A DNA stretch of 64,000 nt from an uncultured Varibaculum sp. (GCF_902489465.1 NZ_CABTZZ010000007.1:9106-73105); one strand, 5' to 3'; shown: positions 32,246 to 41,777, counted from the first letter of the stretch. Numbers and translations: made by a program. The notes: generated from the sequence alone by a model not told the origin.

Positions 32246-33624
32246 GCCCTCTCCTGCAATTCGGCCAGCAGTTTATCTAGGATTTCACCTTCAGAGGCAA
32301 AAGGATCCCCTAGCATTACCGTCGGCATTTTCGATTCATCAATGCGCACGTGTATCCAATCCACGGAGACGTCTCGCCGCAGCTGCTCGGCTTCCCGCAA
32401 TATCGTTCCCCGCATATTTGCCCGGGTAGTGCGGGGCGGATAGGTTTTTGCGACCCCTATTTGTTTCGTGGTTAGCAGCTGACGCATCAGCCCTGCCTGA
32501 GTCAGCGCTGGAGCTAGACCAGCGGAAGTGATGTCGTGATAGGCCAAATCTAGGCGCGCTATTAGGGGAGAATTCATAGGAACTTGATGCCGCTTGGCGC
32601 TTTGTTCTAGAAGATTTTGCTTAATCACCCAATCGATCTCGGTTTGCACCGCCTGGAAGTCTTCGTCCTCGAAACACTTTATTGTCCTCCCCCAAAGTTC
32701 TAGGGGATCAAAATCGCCAATTCTTACCCGCTCCCGAGTAGTTTCTAGCTCCCCCGCATCGCTTAGAGTATTCATCACCCGTTGATAGATGCGTTTTTGG
32801 ATTTCTACCGCATCTAGGTGACCGCCCGCTTTTAGCTTTAATGGCGCCCTGCCGGTTAGATCGGCGTTGATTTCGCGGATCGCGCTCATAGGGTCAGCTA
32901 TCGCCAAGTCGCTCACGCTTAAAGAACAGTCAATCGCATCTAGTAACGCAACGGTCATCCCCACTTTTAGAGCGGTGGTGGCTTCACAAATATTAGAATC
33001 CCCTACGATCACGTGCATGCGGCGATACTGACTAGAGTCTGCCAGCGGCTCATCCCGAGTATTGATAATGGGACGCGCCCGGGTAGTGGCCGCCGAAATC
33101 GGATCATACATTTTGTCGGCGCGTTGGGAAAAATGATACCCGCCATCTTCATCTACCAGTCCCGCTCCCACCAGGATTTGCCGGGTAATAAAGAAGGTAA
33201 TTAGGGCGTCAGCCATTCCCATAAAATCTGCTGAGCGATGCAACAGGTAGTTTTCGTGACAGCCGCACGAATTCCCCTGGGAGTCTCGGTTATTTTTCAG
33301 CAAGTGGATTTGGCCGTTGATATCGTCAGCGTGCAGCTGCTGATTAGTGGTGGTTACCAGATCGGAAAAAATCTCTTGCCCAGCAACGTCTTGCGCCAAT
33401 AAATCCGTTACATAGTCGCATTCGGCAGTCGCGTATTCGGGGTGTGATCCTACATCCAGGTAGAGCCGTCCCCCATTGGCGAGGAACACATTAGAAGAGC
33501 GATATCGGTTAACTACCGGCATAAACAGCCTACGGGCTGCTTGTTCAGCATCTAACGGCGGCCTGCCTTCGGGAGCGGCGCAGGTGATCCCGTACTCGGT
33601 TTCGATCCCGAAAATCCTACGCAA
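32242..33624 (-). CDS. pafA: Pup-protein ligase
   Basis: This 460-residue enzyme uses ATP to join the C-terminal Glu of Pup to lysines of target proteins. It belongs to the glutamine-synthetase-like carboxylate-amine ligase superfamily, with GIETEYGI at residues 5-12 supplying metal-binding Glu, LYLDVGSHPEYATAE with the catalytic Asp, and the NNRDS...CGCHENYLLHR segment. It starts with TTG at 33624, only 3 bases after the pup stop, and GGTGGGG at the end of pup supplies the ribosome-binding site, so expression is coupled. In most proteasome-bearing actinobacteria prcB and prcA lie near here; they are absent. Confidence 0.95.
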   Translation of the reverse strand: MRRIFGIETEYGITCAAPEGRPPLDAEQAARRLFMPVVNRYRSSNVFLANGGRLYLDVGSHPEYATAECDYVTDLLAQDVAGQEIFSDLVTTTNQQLHADDINGQIHLLKNNRDSQGNSCGCHENYLLHRSADFMGMADALITFFITRQILVGAGLVDEDGGYHFSQRADKMYDPISAATTRARPIINTRDEPLADSSQYRRMHVIVGDSNICEATTALKVGMTVALLDAIDCSLSVSDLAIADPMSAIREINADLTGRAPLKLKAGGHLDAVEIQKRIYQRVMNTLSDAGELETTRERVRIGDFDPLELWGRTIKCFEDEDFQAVQTEIDWVIKQNLLEQSAKRHQVPMNSPLIARLDLAYHDITSAGLAPALTQAGLMRQLLTTKQIGVAKTYPPRTTRANMRGTILREAEQLRRDVSVDWIHVRIDESKMPTVMLGDPFASEGEILDKLLAELQERA

Positions 33625-33627
33625 GAA

Positions 33628-33810
33628 CTATTCCCCACCTTTTTGCACGAAACCTTCGACAAAAGCTTGCGCATCAGTTTCCATTACCGTATCTATCTGT
33701 TCTAAGAGGGCATCAATCGCGGGAGCATTGATTTGTGCCTGTGCGGCTTCTACCCCTTCGTCAATGCTGGAATTTTTCCCGCCGGGCGCGTTTATTTGTT
33801 CTTGTACCAC
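33628..33810 (-). CDS. pup: Prokaryotic ubiquitin-like protein Pup
   Basis: This 60-residue protein ends FVEGFVQKGGE, the signature of Pup. The C-terminal Glu means it can be ligated by PafA without prior deamidation by Dop. The N-terminal half is polar and disordered, and residues 21-52 form the helix that binds the ATPase coiled coil. It starts with GTG, with GGAGG 8 bases upstream. It lies between dop and pafA. Pup marks proteins for degradation or, in species without a 20S proteasome, for remodelling by the ATPase. Confidence 0.97.
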   Translation of the reverse strand: MVQEQINAPGGKNSSIDEGVEAAQAQINAPAIDALLEQIDTVMETDAQAFVEGFVQKGGE

Positions 33811-33837
33811 TTTTGTTTCCTCCTAATAAAGTTAAGC

Positions 33838-35439
33838 CTAAAATTTTTCTGTCAGTTTTTCCTTTTTAGCGCTAAGGGCGCGGGCAAACGTGGCAGCATC
33901 GCCATTTTCGAGGGCGCGCATTTCAGCTGGCGAGGCAGCGCAATCCGGATCCCCCAAACTGAAGCGTAATAGCTGCTCCCCGCCTAAATCTAAGAGCAGT
34001 GACTGCCAGGATCCTTTCTTAACTTGTGGCAGTTTCGCTACTGCCATCCCCCGCACCCAGGATCTGCCCCCACGAGGAGGCTGCTGAACCGCTTGCAATA
34101 CTTCCTCCGGTGAAAACAGTTGCTCTACCATTCCGGCCTCGCAGATGTTTTCGAATATTCCCGGCCGCAGCGCCGCCCATTGTAAATCTAACGCCTGAAG
34201 TTTGGGGTGGTTCCAATCGCAGCCTAAACGCTGGCGCATTCGTTCTAAAAGCCGATATTTCCCCACCCATTCGACTCGGCGGGCGGCGAGCTCACGATCA
34301 GTGGATAAAGAATCTAAAACTTGCTGCCAGTCACCCAGCAACGCCGCGCTAGCCTCATCTGCTCCGCCGCGCTCTTCTAAGGCCTCGGCAATGGAGGTTC
34401 GGATTGCGTTTTGAATCTGGAGGGCGCTTAGCGGCCCCGATACCGTTTCTATGCGGTGAGTAAGGGAGAGATCATGTGATACCGCCCAGGTTTCTTCTAC
34501 CGGATCAGAAGTAATCCGCAGCTCTTCCAGTTGTTTCACCTGGAGACAATCAGGGTTTTCTAGAAGCCACAGCAAAGCGGCAGTAGAGCCTAGACGCAGG
34601 TAGGTTGAGTATTGAAAACGGTTTGCGTCTCCGCCAATAATATGGAGACGCCGCCACCGGCTAGCATCCGCATGTGGTTCGTCGCGAGTATTAACTATCG
34701 GCCGGTTAAAGGTAGTTTCCAGTCCGATATCGTTTTCCACATAGTCAGCGCGTTGCGAAATTTGGAAACCAGGTTTTTCGGAGCGTTGCCCAATGCCCAC
34801 GCGGCCGGCTCCGCAAATAAGCGGGCGGGTAACCAGGAAGGGAATCAAGTTTTGGGCAAGAGCGTAAAAATCTAGGTCACGCCGCAGTAAATAGTTCTCA
34901 TGACTGCCGTAGGCCGCGCCTTTACCATCCACATTGTTCTTGTACAGCTCAATCTGGTTACCATGTTCTGCTGCCAGCTCCATGGCACGATGGGCAATCA
35001 GATCTCCCGCCGCATCATAGAGTGCCCCTTGCTTGGGGTCTAGAGTTTCCGGAGAGGAATACTCCGGGTGAGCATGATCAACGTACAGGCGCGCGCCATT
35101 AGTCAGTACACAGGCACTTGGCTTCGGCATTGCGGCTTCTTGAGCACTAGGGCGAGCAACCGCCTGTACTCCCGGACCGGAAGGCGCCAGCTGCTCGGGA
35201 TTATTGGTTAGCTGCGAGGGATCCGCCTGGTGGGGATTAAGCGAAAACCCGCGCATATCCTGCAAGGGATTTTCGCCCTCATAATCCCAGGTAACAGCTT
35301 CTGACGGCCGAGAGTGATCCCGGTAGGCCGCCACCACTTGGGTAGAAAGTGCAACCGGGTTAGCGTAGACGTTTCCTACCTGGATAATCCCGAACTCGGT
35401 TTCAGTTCCCAACGGTCGCTTAATGGCGCTTTCGCTCAC
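33838..35439 (-). CDS. dop: Depupylase / Pup deamidase
   Basis: This 533-residue paralogue of PafA removes Pup from conjugates. It has GTETEFGI at residues 11-18 with the metal Glu, LYVDHAHPEYSSPE with the catalytic Asp, and KNNVDGKGAAYGSHENYLLRR. The extra stretch between residues 40 and 105 is the Dop-specific loop. It starts with GTG, preceded by GGAGGAGCC. Because Pup here ends in Glu, the main task should be depupylation rather than deamidation. It lies 8 bases after the ATPase gene. Confidence 0.96.
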   Translation of the reverse strand: MSESAIKRPLGTETEFGIIQVGNVYANPVALSTQVVAAYRDHSRPSEAVTWDYEGENPLQDMRGFSLNPHQADPSQLTNNPEQLAPSGPGVQAVARPSAQEAAMPKPSACVLTNGARLYVDHAHPEYSSPETLDPKQGALYDAAGDLIAHRAMELAAEHGNQIELYKNNVDGKGAAYGSHENYLLRRDLDFYALAQNLIPFLVTRPLICGAGRVGIGQRSEKPGFQISQRADYVENDIGLETTFNRPIVNTRDEPHADASRWRRLHIIGGDANRFQYSTYLRLGSTAALLWLLENPDCLQVKQLEELRITSDPVEETWAVSHDLSLTHRIETVSGPLSALQIQNAIRTSIAEALEERGGADEASAALLGDWQQVLDSLSTDRELAARRVEWVGKYRLLERMRQRLGCDWNHPKLQALDLQWAALRPGIFENICEAGMVEQLFSPEEVLQAVQQPPRGGRSWVRGMAVAKLPQVKKGSWQSLLLDLGGEQLLRFSLGDPDCAASPAEMRALENGDAATFARALSAKKEKLTEKF

Positions 35440-35447
35440 GGCTCCTC

Positions 35448-36989
35448 CTATTGCAGGCTACGCACATCAACAATTCGCGCGCCCCTAACTCCCAGGGTAC
35501 GCGCCCACTCTCCCGGATCAGCAGAAGCCCCCAAAGCTGCAGTTTCGCGAATTTCTTCCACCGTGGCTGCTTCAACGTGCCTCCAACTAAGTCCATTTAT
35601 ATTCGCCGGATCTAGCAATGAGTCTTTAATCGCCGCTTTTTTCGCCCGCTCTACAATCGAGGCAATCATCGCCCCGGAAAGCAACGAATGTGCATAGACT
35701 ATTTCTTTTTCCCCGTTCTCATAGGCAACTTCATAAATCTGAGTGCGATCTGATTCCTCCGCCAGTAGCGTCACCAGTTTTTCGCGCAGCCTCGCCTTCC
35801 CATCTGCCGGGGAAGTTCCCTCCTCTGGTTCTACCGGTACATTTTGTCCCAGGTGGATATCAAAGATTTGTCCGGCCTGTTCCAAGTTAGGCCGCTCGAT
35901 ACGTACCCGTACATCCAGGCGTCCCGGCCGCAGCACCGCTGGATCTATCATGTCTTCGCGGTTAGAAGCCCCAATCACGATCACATTTGAAAGCGCTTCT
36001 ACCCCATCGATCTCAGCCAGCAGCTGGGGGACGATCATCGTTTCCACATCGGAAGAAATCCCTGATCCTCGGGTACGGAAAAGTGCTTCCATTTCGTCAA
36101 AGAAAATCACTACCGGGTGCTCATTACTGGCTAGTTGCCGCGCCCTCGAGAAAATAGCCCGGATTTGCCGCTCGGTTTCTCCCACGAATTTCGAAAGTAA
36201 TTCCGGGCCTTTGATCGACAAGAAATAGGAGGATTTCCCGTGGGCGTTAGCCCCTAAAGAAGTAGCAACTGCCTTGGCTATCAGCGTTTTGCCACATCCG
36301 GGCGGGCCATATAACAGTATCCCTTTCGGAGCGGAAAGACCGTAGCGTCGATAAAGATCGGGGTGAATAAACGGCAGTTCCACCGCGTCCCGGATAGTTT
36401 CAATCTGTTTTTCCAGTCCCCCGATCTGCTTATAAGAAACATTGGGGACTTGGGGAGCCAAAAGTTGCTCTACCTCTCCTCTTTGCACCTTTTGCACCGC
36501 AATCCCGCTGCGTCCTTCCAGCAGTAGCGAGTCCCCCACCTCGATTTTTCCTACTAGAGGCGGTGCTAGAGAAACGATTTCACTGTCGGTATTCGATAGC
36601 CGCACCAGGACGCGCCCATGGGGCATAACTTCCCCTACCTGTACTAAAGTACCGGTACGGGGATAGGAAAGGATTCTGGATACCACCATTTCTTCATTAA
36701 CTAGAACTTCTAGTCCGACCCGTAACTGTTCAGGTTTAATATCGGGGTGTACCCGAAGCACCATGGGTTTACCATTTAAAAACAGCCTTACCTGACCAGG
36801 GCTTTGGGGATTCTCTGCGATTACGGCCACGGTTGCAGGTGGTTTAGCTAAATCTGCAAGCTGCTGATGAATCGCTACCACTTGTTCGCGAGCTGCTCCC
36901 AAAGCTGCAGACAGACGCTTGTTCTTCCCTTTCAAGGAGGTAACTTCCCTCTGGAGGGCTTGCAACTGCTCTTCGCTAGGATCTGACAT
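35448..36989 (-). CDS. arc: Proteasome-type AAA ATPase (Mpa/ARC) without the proteasome-docking tail
   Basis: This 513-residue ATPase unfolds pupylated proteins. Residues 5-45 are the coiled coil that binds Pup, residues 55-160 form the tandem OB domains, and the AAA domain has Walker A GPPGCGKT, Walker B VIFFDEME and the arginine-finger region RPGRLD. The protein ends VRSLQ, without the C-terminal QYL-type motif that opens the 20S gate in Mpa. Together with missing prcBA this suggests that the ATPase works without a 20S partner, as in corynebacteria. AAAGGAAACTG precedes the ATG. It begins the arc-dop-pup-pafA operon. Confidence 0.93.
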   Translation of the reverse strand: MSDPSEEQLQALQREVTSLKGKNKRLSAALGAAREQVVAIHQQLADLAKPPATVAVIAENPQSPGQVRLFLNGKPMVLRVHPDIKPEQLRVGLEVLVNEEMVVSRILSYPRTGTLVQVGEVMPHGRVLVRLSNTDSEIVSLAPPLVGKIEVGDSLLLEGRSGIAVQKVQRGEVEQLLAPQVPNVSYKQIGGLEKQIETIRDAVELPFIHPDLYRRYGLSAPKGILLYGPPGCGKTLIAKAVATSLGANAHGKSSYFLSIKGPELLSKFVGETERQIRAIFSRARQLASNEHPVVIFFDEMEALFRTRGSGISSDVETMIVPQLLAEIDGVEALSNVIVIGASNREDMIDPAVLRPGRLDVRVRIERPNLEQAGQIFDIHLGQNVPVEPEEGTSPADGKARLREKLVTLLAEESDRTQIYEVAYENGEKEIVYAHSLLSGAMIASIVERAKKAAIKDSLLDPANINGLSWRHVEAATVEEIRETAALGASADPGEWARTLGVRGARIVDVRSLQ

Positions 36990-37067
36990 CAGTTTCCTTT
37001 CCGTAAACCTCTTTCAACCTATTAGTTTTGCCCGCCACCTGCTCTAAATGTCCAGGATTACTAACAT

Positions 37068-38174
37068 TTACGAGGGCGTACCCAGGCTGGTTTCTGGCTC
37101 TGGCGGCGGCGTGCTTCGTGCAGCAGTGTTTCCTCGCGCCCAATACTCGGCGCGCCTAACTACGTCGCGGCGCACCCGGCGTGTCTTCCGCTCCGCGGGA
37201 TTGCGCTGCCCTAGTCGCACTTGCTCCCAATCATCTTCCGGGCTCCACTGCCCGCCGTTTATCTTGACCGCCTTAGGGGTATTTCCCAGTTTTTTCGGTC
37301 GCCTAGCCCCTCTTGCCAAGGCTCGGCAGGTAACTAGAAACCCGGTATGTCCTACCATCTGATGTTCGGGGCGCAGCGCTAGCCCCTCGGTATGCCACTG
37401 TCTTTGAATAGTTTCTTCGCTGCAGGTAAAACCGAAACGCCCATCACTTCTTAAAGCTTCTACCAGCGTAGACATTTGCGTTACGGTCGTTATGTAGCAG
37501 CACAACACTCCACCGGGAACCAACAAGTGGTGCAGAATATCCAGGTAGCTCCAGGGATCTAGCAGGTCAATAACCGCGCGATCAAAATAGTGGGAACCGT
37601 AAATGCTATCCAAGTCTATTTCCCCCAGGCGTCCGCGTTGCAGCTGCCACGCCGGATGAGGGCGTCCGAACCATAAATCTACATTCGCCTGGGCTATATC
37701 GGCGAAGTCTTCGCGTTCTTCCACCGAGACCAACTGGCCGTCTTCTCCAATCATCTCCAGGAGTGAAACCGTCAGCGCTCCAGAACCTGCCCCACATTCA
37801 AAAACCCGAGCACCGGTAAAGATATCGGCAGATTGCAGGATTTGTGCCACGTCCTTGGGATAGATAATCGCCGCTCCCCGCGGCATGGATAGGGTATAGT
37901 CCAAGCGGCGAGGACGAAAAGCCAAGAATTCTCTCCCCTGGCGAGAACGAATCAGGCTGCCTTCTTCCTTGCCCAATAACTCGGCGAGGGGGAAAGAAGC
38001 TTTCGCAGTATTAAACCAGCCGTTTTCGGTAATAGTTACAGTATGTAGATCTCCGGAAGCCCCCTGAAGCTGCACCCGGTCGCCGAGTCTAAACGACCCG
38101 CGCGCACGCGCCGACCATCCGGGGACATCTGGGGGGACACATCCGTCTCTTTTTCCTGGTTCAATCTGATTCAT
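37068..38174 (-). CDS. trmI: tRNA (adenine-58-N1)-methyltransferase
   Basis: This 368-residue SAM-dependent enzyme methylates A58 in the tRNA T-loop. It has an N-terminal beta domain (FRLGDRVQLQG..., about residues 28-95) and the Rossmann core with motif I VFECGAGSGALTVSLLEMIGEDGQLVSVEER. The start is the ATG at 38174 with AGGA upstream; a longer frame reaches 38381 but overlaps the divergent nuclease gene. In actinobacteria trmI commonly sits directly before arc, as here. The C-terminal 60 residues are basic and probably aid tRNA binding. Confidence 0.94.
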   Translation of the reverse strand: MNQIEPGKRDGCVPPDVPGWSARARGSFRLGDRVQLQGASGDLHTVTITENGWFNTAKASFPLAELLGKEEGSLIRSRQGREFLAFRPRRLDYTLSMPRGAAIIYPKDVAQILQSADIFTGARVFECGAGSGALTVSLLEMIGEDGQLVSVEEREDFADIAQANVDLWFGRPHPAWQLQRGRLGEIDLDSIYGSHYFDRAVIDLLDPWSYLDILHHLLVPGGVLCCYITTVTQMSTLVEALRSDGRFGFTCSEETIQRQWHTEGLALRPEHQMVGHTGFLVTCRALARGARRPKKLGNTPKAVKINGGQWSPEDDWEQVRLGQRNPAERKTRRVRRDVVRRAEYWARGNTAARSTPPPEPETSLGTPS

Positions 38175-38225
38175 CTCCCTAATCCTAGCTTTATCTTGCT
38201 GACTTCCCGGTATCCGGCAGCGTCT

Positions 38226-38231
38226 TACAAT
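38226..38231 (+). promoter_or_regulatory. -10 element of the RecB-like nuclease gene, probable leaderless start
   Basis: TACAAT ends 6 bases before the ATG at 38238. No ribosome-binding site lies in the gap. Confidence 0.5.
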
Positions 38232-38237
38232 ACTCTT

Positions 38238-39104
38238 ATGAGTATTTCTAAGCGCGCCTCGGCCCTCTCCCCTTCCCGGATAGGTACTTTCCGGAATTGT
38301 CCCTTGCAGTTCCGTTTCCAAGTGATAGATAAGCTCCCCACCAAAGAATCTCAGGTACGCCAGCGGGGAACTTTGGTACACGCAGCGCTAGAGAATTTAT
38401 TTGACCTTCCAGCTCAACAGCGAACTTTTGCCGCCGCCAGCGGGAAAATGGAGGAAGCCTGGGACAAGACAATTAGCGAAAAACCGGATTTGCTCGCCGA
38501 GCTTTTCGGGGAAGATAAAAGCGGCGAAAACCAGTTCTTAGAAACCGCCCGCCAATTGCTTTCTAACTATTTCCAAATGGAGAACCCCGATCGCCTCACC
38601 CCCGCTCATCGAGAAAAATATCTGCGGGTAACCGATAAAAACCGCCTGCACCTGCATGGCTATATTGATCGGGTAGATATTTCCCCCACTGGGTTGGTAC
38701 GGATTGTCGACTACAAGACCGGCAAAGCCCCCGCCGAACGCTATATCGGCCCCTACCAGTTCCAAATTCGTTTTTATGCGCTGCTGTGGTACTTGACTCA
38801 AGGACAGTTGCCCGCCCGCCTGCAGCTACTATTCCTAAAAGACCGTCAGGTCTATACCTATACCCCCACTCCCGCGGATATTGACGCCACCACCGAAGAA
38901 ATATTCGCGGTTTGGGAACAAATCTCTACGCAGGCACATTCGGGTTATTTTCCCCCGCGGCGCTCGCCCCTATGCAATTGGTGCGATTATCGCGCCTATT
39001 GTCCCTTGATGGAGGGAATCGCCCCGGAAATATCTAGTGAGGGCGTTCAGCGGTTACTTTCCACCCAAGAAAACAACGCAGAGGAAACCGAGAATTTAAG
39101 CTAA
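38238..39104 (+). CDS. PD-(D/E)XK nuclease, RecB-family exonuclease
   Basis: This 288-residue protein is a stand-alone RecB-type nuclease. It shows SPSRIGTFRNCPLQFRF at the start (first Fe-S Cys), HAALENLFDLP, the catalytic GYIDRVDI and VRIVDYKTGKAP (Asp and Lys of PD-(D/E)XK, about residues 143-172) and the C-terminal CNWCDYRAYCPL that completes a 4Fe-4S cluster. The ATG at 38238 has no ribosome-binding site but a -10 box just before it. It is divergent from trmI and its end overlaps the convergent HAD gene by 9 bases. Its substrate is probably single-stranded DNA ends. Confidence 0.92.
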   Translation: MSISKRASALSPSRIGTFRNCPLQFRFQVIDKLPTKESQVRQRGTLVHAALENLFDLPAQQRTFAAASGKMEEAWDKTISEKPDLLAELFGEDKSGENQFLETARQLLSNYFQMENPDRLTPAHREKYLRVTDKNRLHLHGYIDRVDISPTGLVRIVDYKTGKAPAERYIGPYQFQIRFYALLWYLTQGQLPARLQLLFLKDRQVYTYTPTPADIDATTEEIFAVWEQISTQAHSGYFPPRRSPLCNWCDYRAYCPLMEGIAPEISSEGVQRLLSTQENNAEETENLS

Positions 39105-39737
39105 AAGTTCCCGGATATCACTCAGATGTAGATGTCCCACCGAGTCAAACCTTGCCGCTGGAATGCCAGGTACTTCCGTGCTCCTGACCAGCGCCAGCCG
39201 TGCTCCCGCGTCCTGTCCAGCAGCTAGCCCAGGAGCAGAATCCTCTACCACCAGGCAATTTTCTATCGGTACGTTTAATCTGCTTGCCGCCAGGCGGTAA
39301 GGATCACCCGAGGGTTTTTGTCGCATATTCGGTTCCGAACCGGTCACCATCACCTCTAAGGAACCCTTTGGAGCGTTAGCGCACACATCGTGCACCAAGA
39401 TTTCATAGGAAGCGGAGACTAAAGCAGTGGGGATCTGGGCGCTGGCCAATTCGCTGAGCAGCTCGCGGGCTCCCGGTATCCAGGGAACTCCTTCAAGGGC
39501 GTAAAGCTCATGCATATTCGCTACCATCATCTCCACGCCTTTCTCTGGCGCCAGCGGCAGTTTTTTTAGCTCAATCATGAGGGAGGCGCTATCGAAAAGC
39601 GAATGTCCAGTTAGAGTATCCCCGTCCTCCTCAGTCCAAACCTTTCCGAAACTGGCAACTATTTTTGCCTCAGTGCGCTGCCAGAGCGGTTCGGAATCAA
39701 TTAAGGTTCCGTCCATATCGAAAAGAACCGCTCCCAT
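39096..39737 (-). CDS. HAD-family hydrolase (beta-phosphoglucomutase-like)
   Basis: This 213-residue phosphatase of the haloacid dehalogenase superfamily has motif I FDMDGTLIDSEPLW with the nucleophile Asp8, motif II VSASYE, motif III Lys region RQKPSGDPYRLAA, and motif IV VVEDSAPGLAAGQDAG. The cap is the small helical type found in beta-phosphoglucomutase and sugar or nucleotide phosphatases. AAGGAG lies 7 bases upstream. It follows uppP on the same strand by 13 bases, so the two may be cotranscribed. The natural substrate is not predictable. Confidence 0.93.
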   Translation of the reverse strand: MGAVLFDMDGTLIDSEPLWQRTEAKIVASFGKVWTEEDGDTLTGHSLFDSASLMIELKKLPLAPEKGVEMMVANMHELYALEGVPWIPGARELLSELASAQIPTALVSASYEILVHDVCANAPKGSLEVMVTGSEPNMRQKPSGDPYRLAASRLNVPIENCLVVEDSAPGLAAGQDAGARLALVRSTEVPGIPAARFDSVGHLHLSDIRELLA

Positions 39738-39750
39738 ATTTGTCTCCTTT

Positions 39751-40572
39751 TTAAGCGAAAGCCGATAGGGCTCCTACGGCCAGCGCGATTCCTACCGCAG
39801 ACCCTAAGAGCAGTCGATAGATCACGAATGGCGTGAAAGTCTTGGTTTCTAGCAGGCGCATAAACCACACGATTACCGCGTAGCCTACGGCGAAAGCCAC
39901 GAGGGTTGCCAGGATTGTCGGCCCCCATCCGGCAGGATTATTACCTACCGATTTAGCGGCTTCGTAAAACCCGGAAGCAAAAACTGCCGGCATTGCCAGT
40001 AGGAAGGAGTAGCGAGCAGCAGCCACCCGGGTGAACCCCATAAGTCGACCGGCGGTAATGGTTCCTCCCGAACGAGAAACCCCGGGAACCAGCGCTAGAG
40101 CCTGCGCGAATCCAAAGATGATTGCTTGCACCCAGGAAAGGTGATCAAGGGTTTTGTCTTTCTTGCCAAAGCGGTCTGCCGCCCCTAAGAACAAGGCAAA
40201 GACGATTAGCATCACCACGGTGATCCACATATTACGGAATTCTTTTTCAATCCAATCCTGGCCGAGCAGCCCCAAGATTCCGATCGGCAAAGAACCTACA
40301 ATAATCATCCACCCCATCCGCACATCCGAGTCGCTTTGGGAAACGCCACTACGAGCGGGCGCAAAGGCTTGAAACCATTTGCACACGATCCGCGAGATAT
40401 CTTTCCAAAAGTAGATGAGGACGGCACTTTCGGTTCCTATCTGGGTGATCGCAGTAAAGGCAGCACCGGGGTCGTCTCCAAAGATTGCTCCTAAAATCCG
40501 CAGATGGGCAGAGGAGGAAATCGGTAAAAACTCGGTCAATCCTTGTACAAGACCCATAATGATGGCTTCCAT
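39751..40572 (-). CDS. uppP: Undecaprenyl-diphosphate phosphatase
   Basis: This 273-residue membrane enzyme recycles the lipid carrier undecaprenyl diphosphate for cell-wall synthesis and gives some bacitracin resistance. It has the two catalytic motifs, LTEFLPISSSAHL near the N-terminus and PGVSRSGGTITAGRL near residue 160, and about eight membrane segments. The start is the ATG at 40572, with GGAGG 11 bases upstream; a TTG in frame at 40590 overlaps that site. The HAD gene follows. Confidence 0.96.
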   Translation of the reverse strand: MEAIIMGLVQGLTEFLPISSSAHLRILGAIFGDDPGAAFTAITQIGTESAVLIYFWKDISRIVCKWFQAFAPARSGVSQSDSDVRMGWMIIVGSLPIGILGLLGQDWIEKEFRNMWITVVMLIVFALFLGAADRFGKKDKTLDHLSWVQAIIFGFAQALALVPGVSRSGGTITAGRLMGFTRVAAARYSFLLAMPAVFASGFYEAAKSVGNNPAGWGPTILATLVAFAVGYAVIVWFMRLLETKTFTPFVIYRLLLGSAVGIALAVGALSAFA

Positions 40573-40825
40573 GGTGTTCACGACCTCCAAGCCTATCGTT
40601 TTAACGCTCCCTACTCGCCTTTTGGCTAGGTGTTTTCTCTCACCTCACGCAGCAGATCCGTCCAGCCTCTTGTAGCGAAGTAGCAGCTATAACGCATTTC
40701 CCCCGCTTGTCGAGGCGAGATTCTTTATAAGGTATTCCCATTTAGATTTAGCTTTCGGTCATCTATTTGCTGCTGCTGCGCCGTGCCTGAAAACTTCTCG
40801 TCTCCCTCCCCCTTAACCTGGGAGT

Positions 40826-41761
40826 ATGGAGAAAAGAAGATTAGGCCGAACCGGACTTATGGTTTCCAGCTTGGGGCTAGGAACCCTCACCTGGGGGCGA
40901 GATACCGACCTGGAACAAGCGAGCCAGCAATTGCGAATGTTCCTTGATGCCGGGGGCAATCTGCTTGACACTGCCGCTACCTATGGGGAGGGCGAGTCTG
41001 AAAAACTTATCGGCACCCTTTTGGACGAGGAGTTTTCTCGTGAAGACCTAGTGATTTGTTCAAAAGCCGGGGTAAGAGCAGGCGTTCCTCCTTCGGTTGA
41101 TGCTTCCCGGGCAAACCTGTTGCGTAGTCTAGATCAGACTTTACAGCGGCTGGGAACCGCTTATATTGATGTGTGGTTTGTTCACCACTACGACCCATTT
41201 GTGCGGGTGGAAGAGACTTTAACAGCCTTAGAGATGGCGCTACGTTCCGGACGCGCCCGCTATGTGGGGGTATCCAACTATCCGGCTTGGGCCATGGCAG
41301 AACTAGCGGTATTGCTGGGACAGGATCGCTACGAAGTCGCCGCCGTACAAGGGGAATATTCTTTAGTAAACCGCCAGGTTGAAGACGAAGTGTTAGACGC
41401 TGCCGAGCATTTTGACTCTAGCTTTATCGCTTGGTCTCCGCTGGGGCGCGGAGTTTTAACCGGAAAATATCAAACAAGCATTCCGCCAGATTCGCGGGCT
41501 GCTTCCCAACATTTACAGGGGTTCGTTTCACCCTACCTATCTGCCGAATATCAGCCGATTATCGAGGCGGTATTAGCGGGAGCCGAAGGCTTAGAGTGGG
41601 AGCCGTTAAAACTAGCTTTAGCGTGGGTTAAAGATGCCCCTGGAGTAACCAGCGCTTTAACGGGGGCGCGCAGCGCTGGGCAGTTTGCGGCAGTATTAAA
41701 AGCAGCAGATGCGCATGTGCCCCACCAAATTCGAGTAGCTTTAAATGAGGCTAGCGAATAA
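40826..41761 (+). CDS. Aldo/keto reductase
   Basis: This 311-residue NADPH-dependent (beta/alpha)8 oxidoreductase has the AKR catalytic residues: Asp in LLDTAATYGEGESEKLIG with the active Tyr, Lys in VICSKAG, and His in VWFVHHYDP. The cofactor region is GVSNYPAW and, later, SPLGRGVLTGKY. It resembles the potassium-channel beta subunit/YajO group. It starts MEKRRLGRTGLMVS, typical of the family. It is monocistronic. The substrate is unknown. Confidence 0.94.
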   Translation: MEKRRLGRTGLMVSSLGLGTLTWGRDTDLEQASQQLRMFLDAGGNLLDTAATYGEGESEKLIGTLLDEEFSREDLVICSKAGVRAGVPPSVDASRANLLRSLDQTLQRLGTAYIDVWFVHHYDPFVRVEETLTALEMALRSGRARYVGVSNYPAWAMAELAVLLGQDRYEVAAVQGEYSLVNRQVEDEVLDAAEHFDSSFIAWSPLGRGVLTGKYQTSIPPDSRAASQHLQGFVSPYLSAEYQPIIEAVLAGAEGLEWEPLKLALAWVKDAPGVTSALTGARSAGQFAAVLKAADAHVPHQIRVALNEASE

Positions 41762-41777
41762 GAAAACCGGGAAATAC

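Noticed and set aside
33625..33627. prcB/prcA between pup and pafA
   Set aside because: Only three bases separate the two genes; no proteasome subunits are in the window.
38175..38381. A longer trmI start at 38381
   Set aside because: The extra 69 residues lie antisense to the nuclease gene start and have no family similarity; the ATG at 38174 has AGGA upstream.
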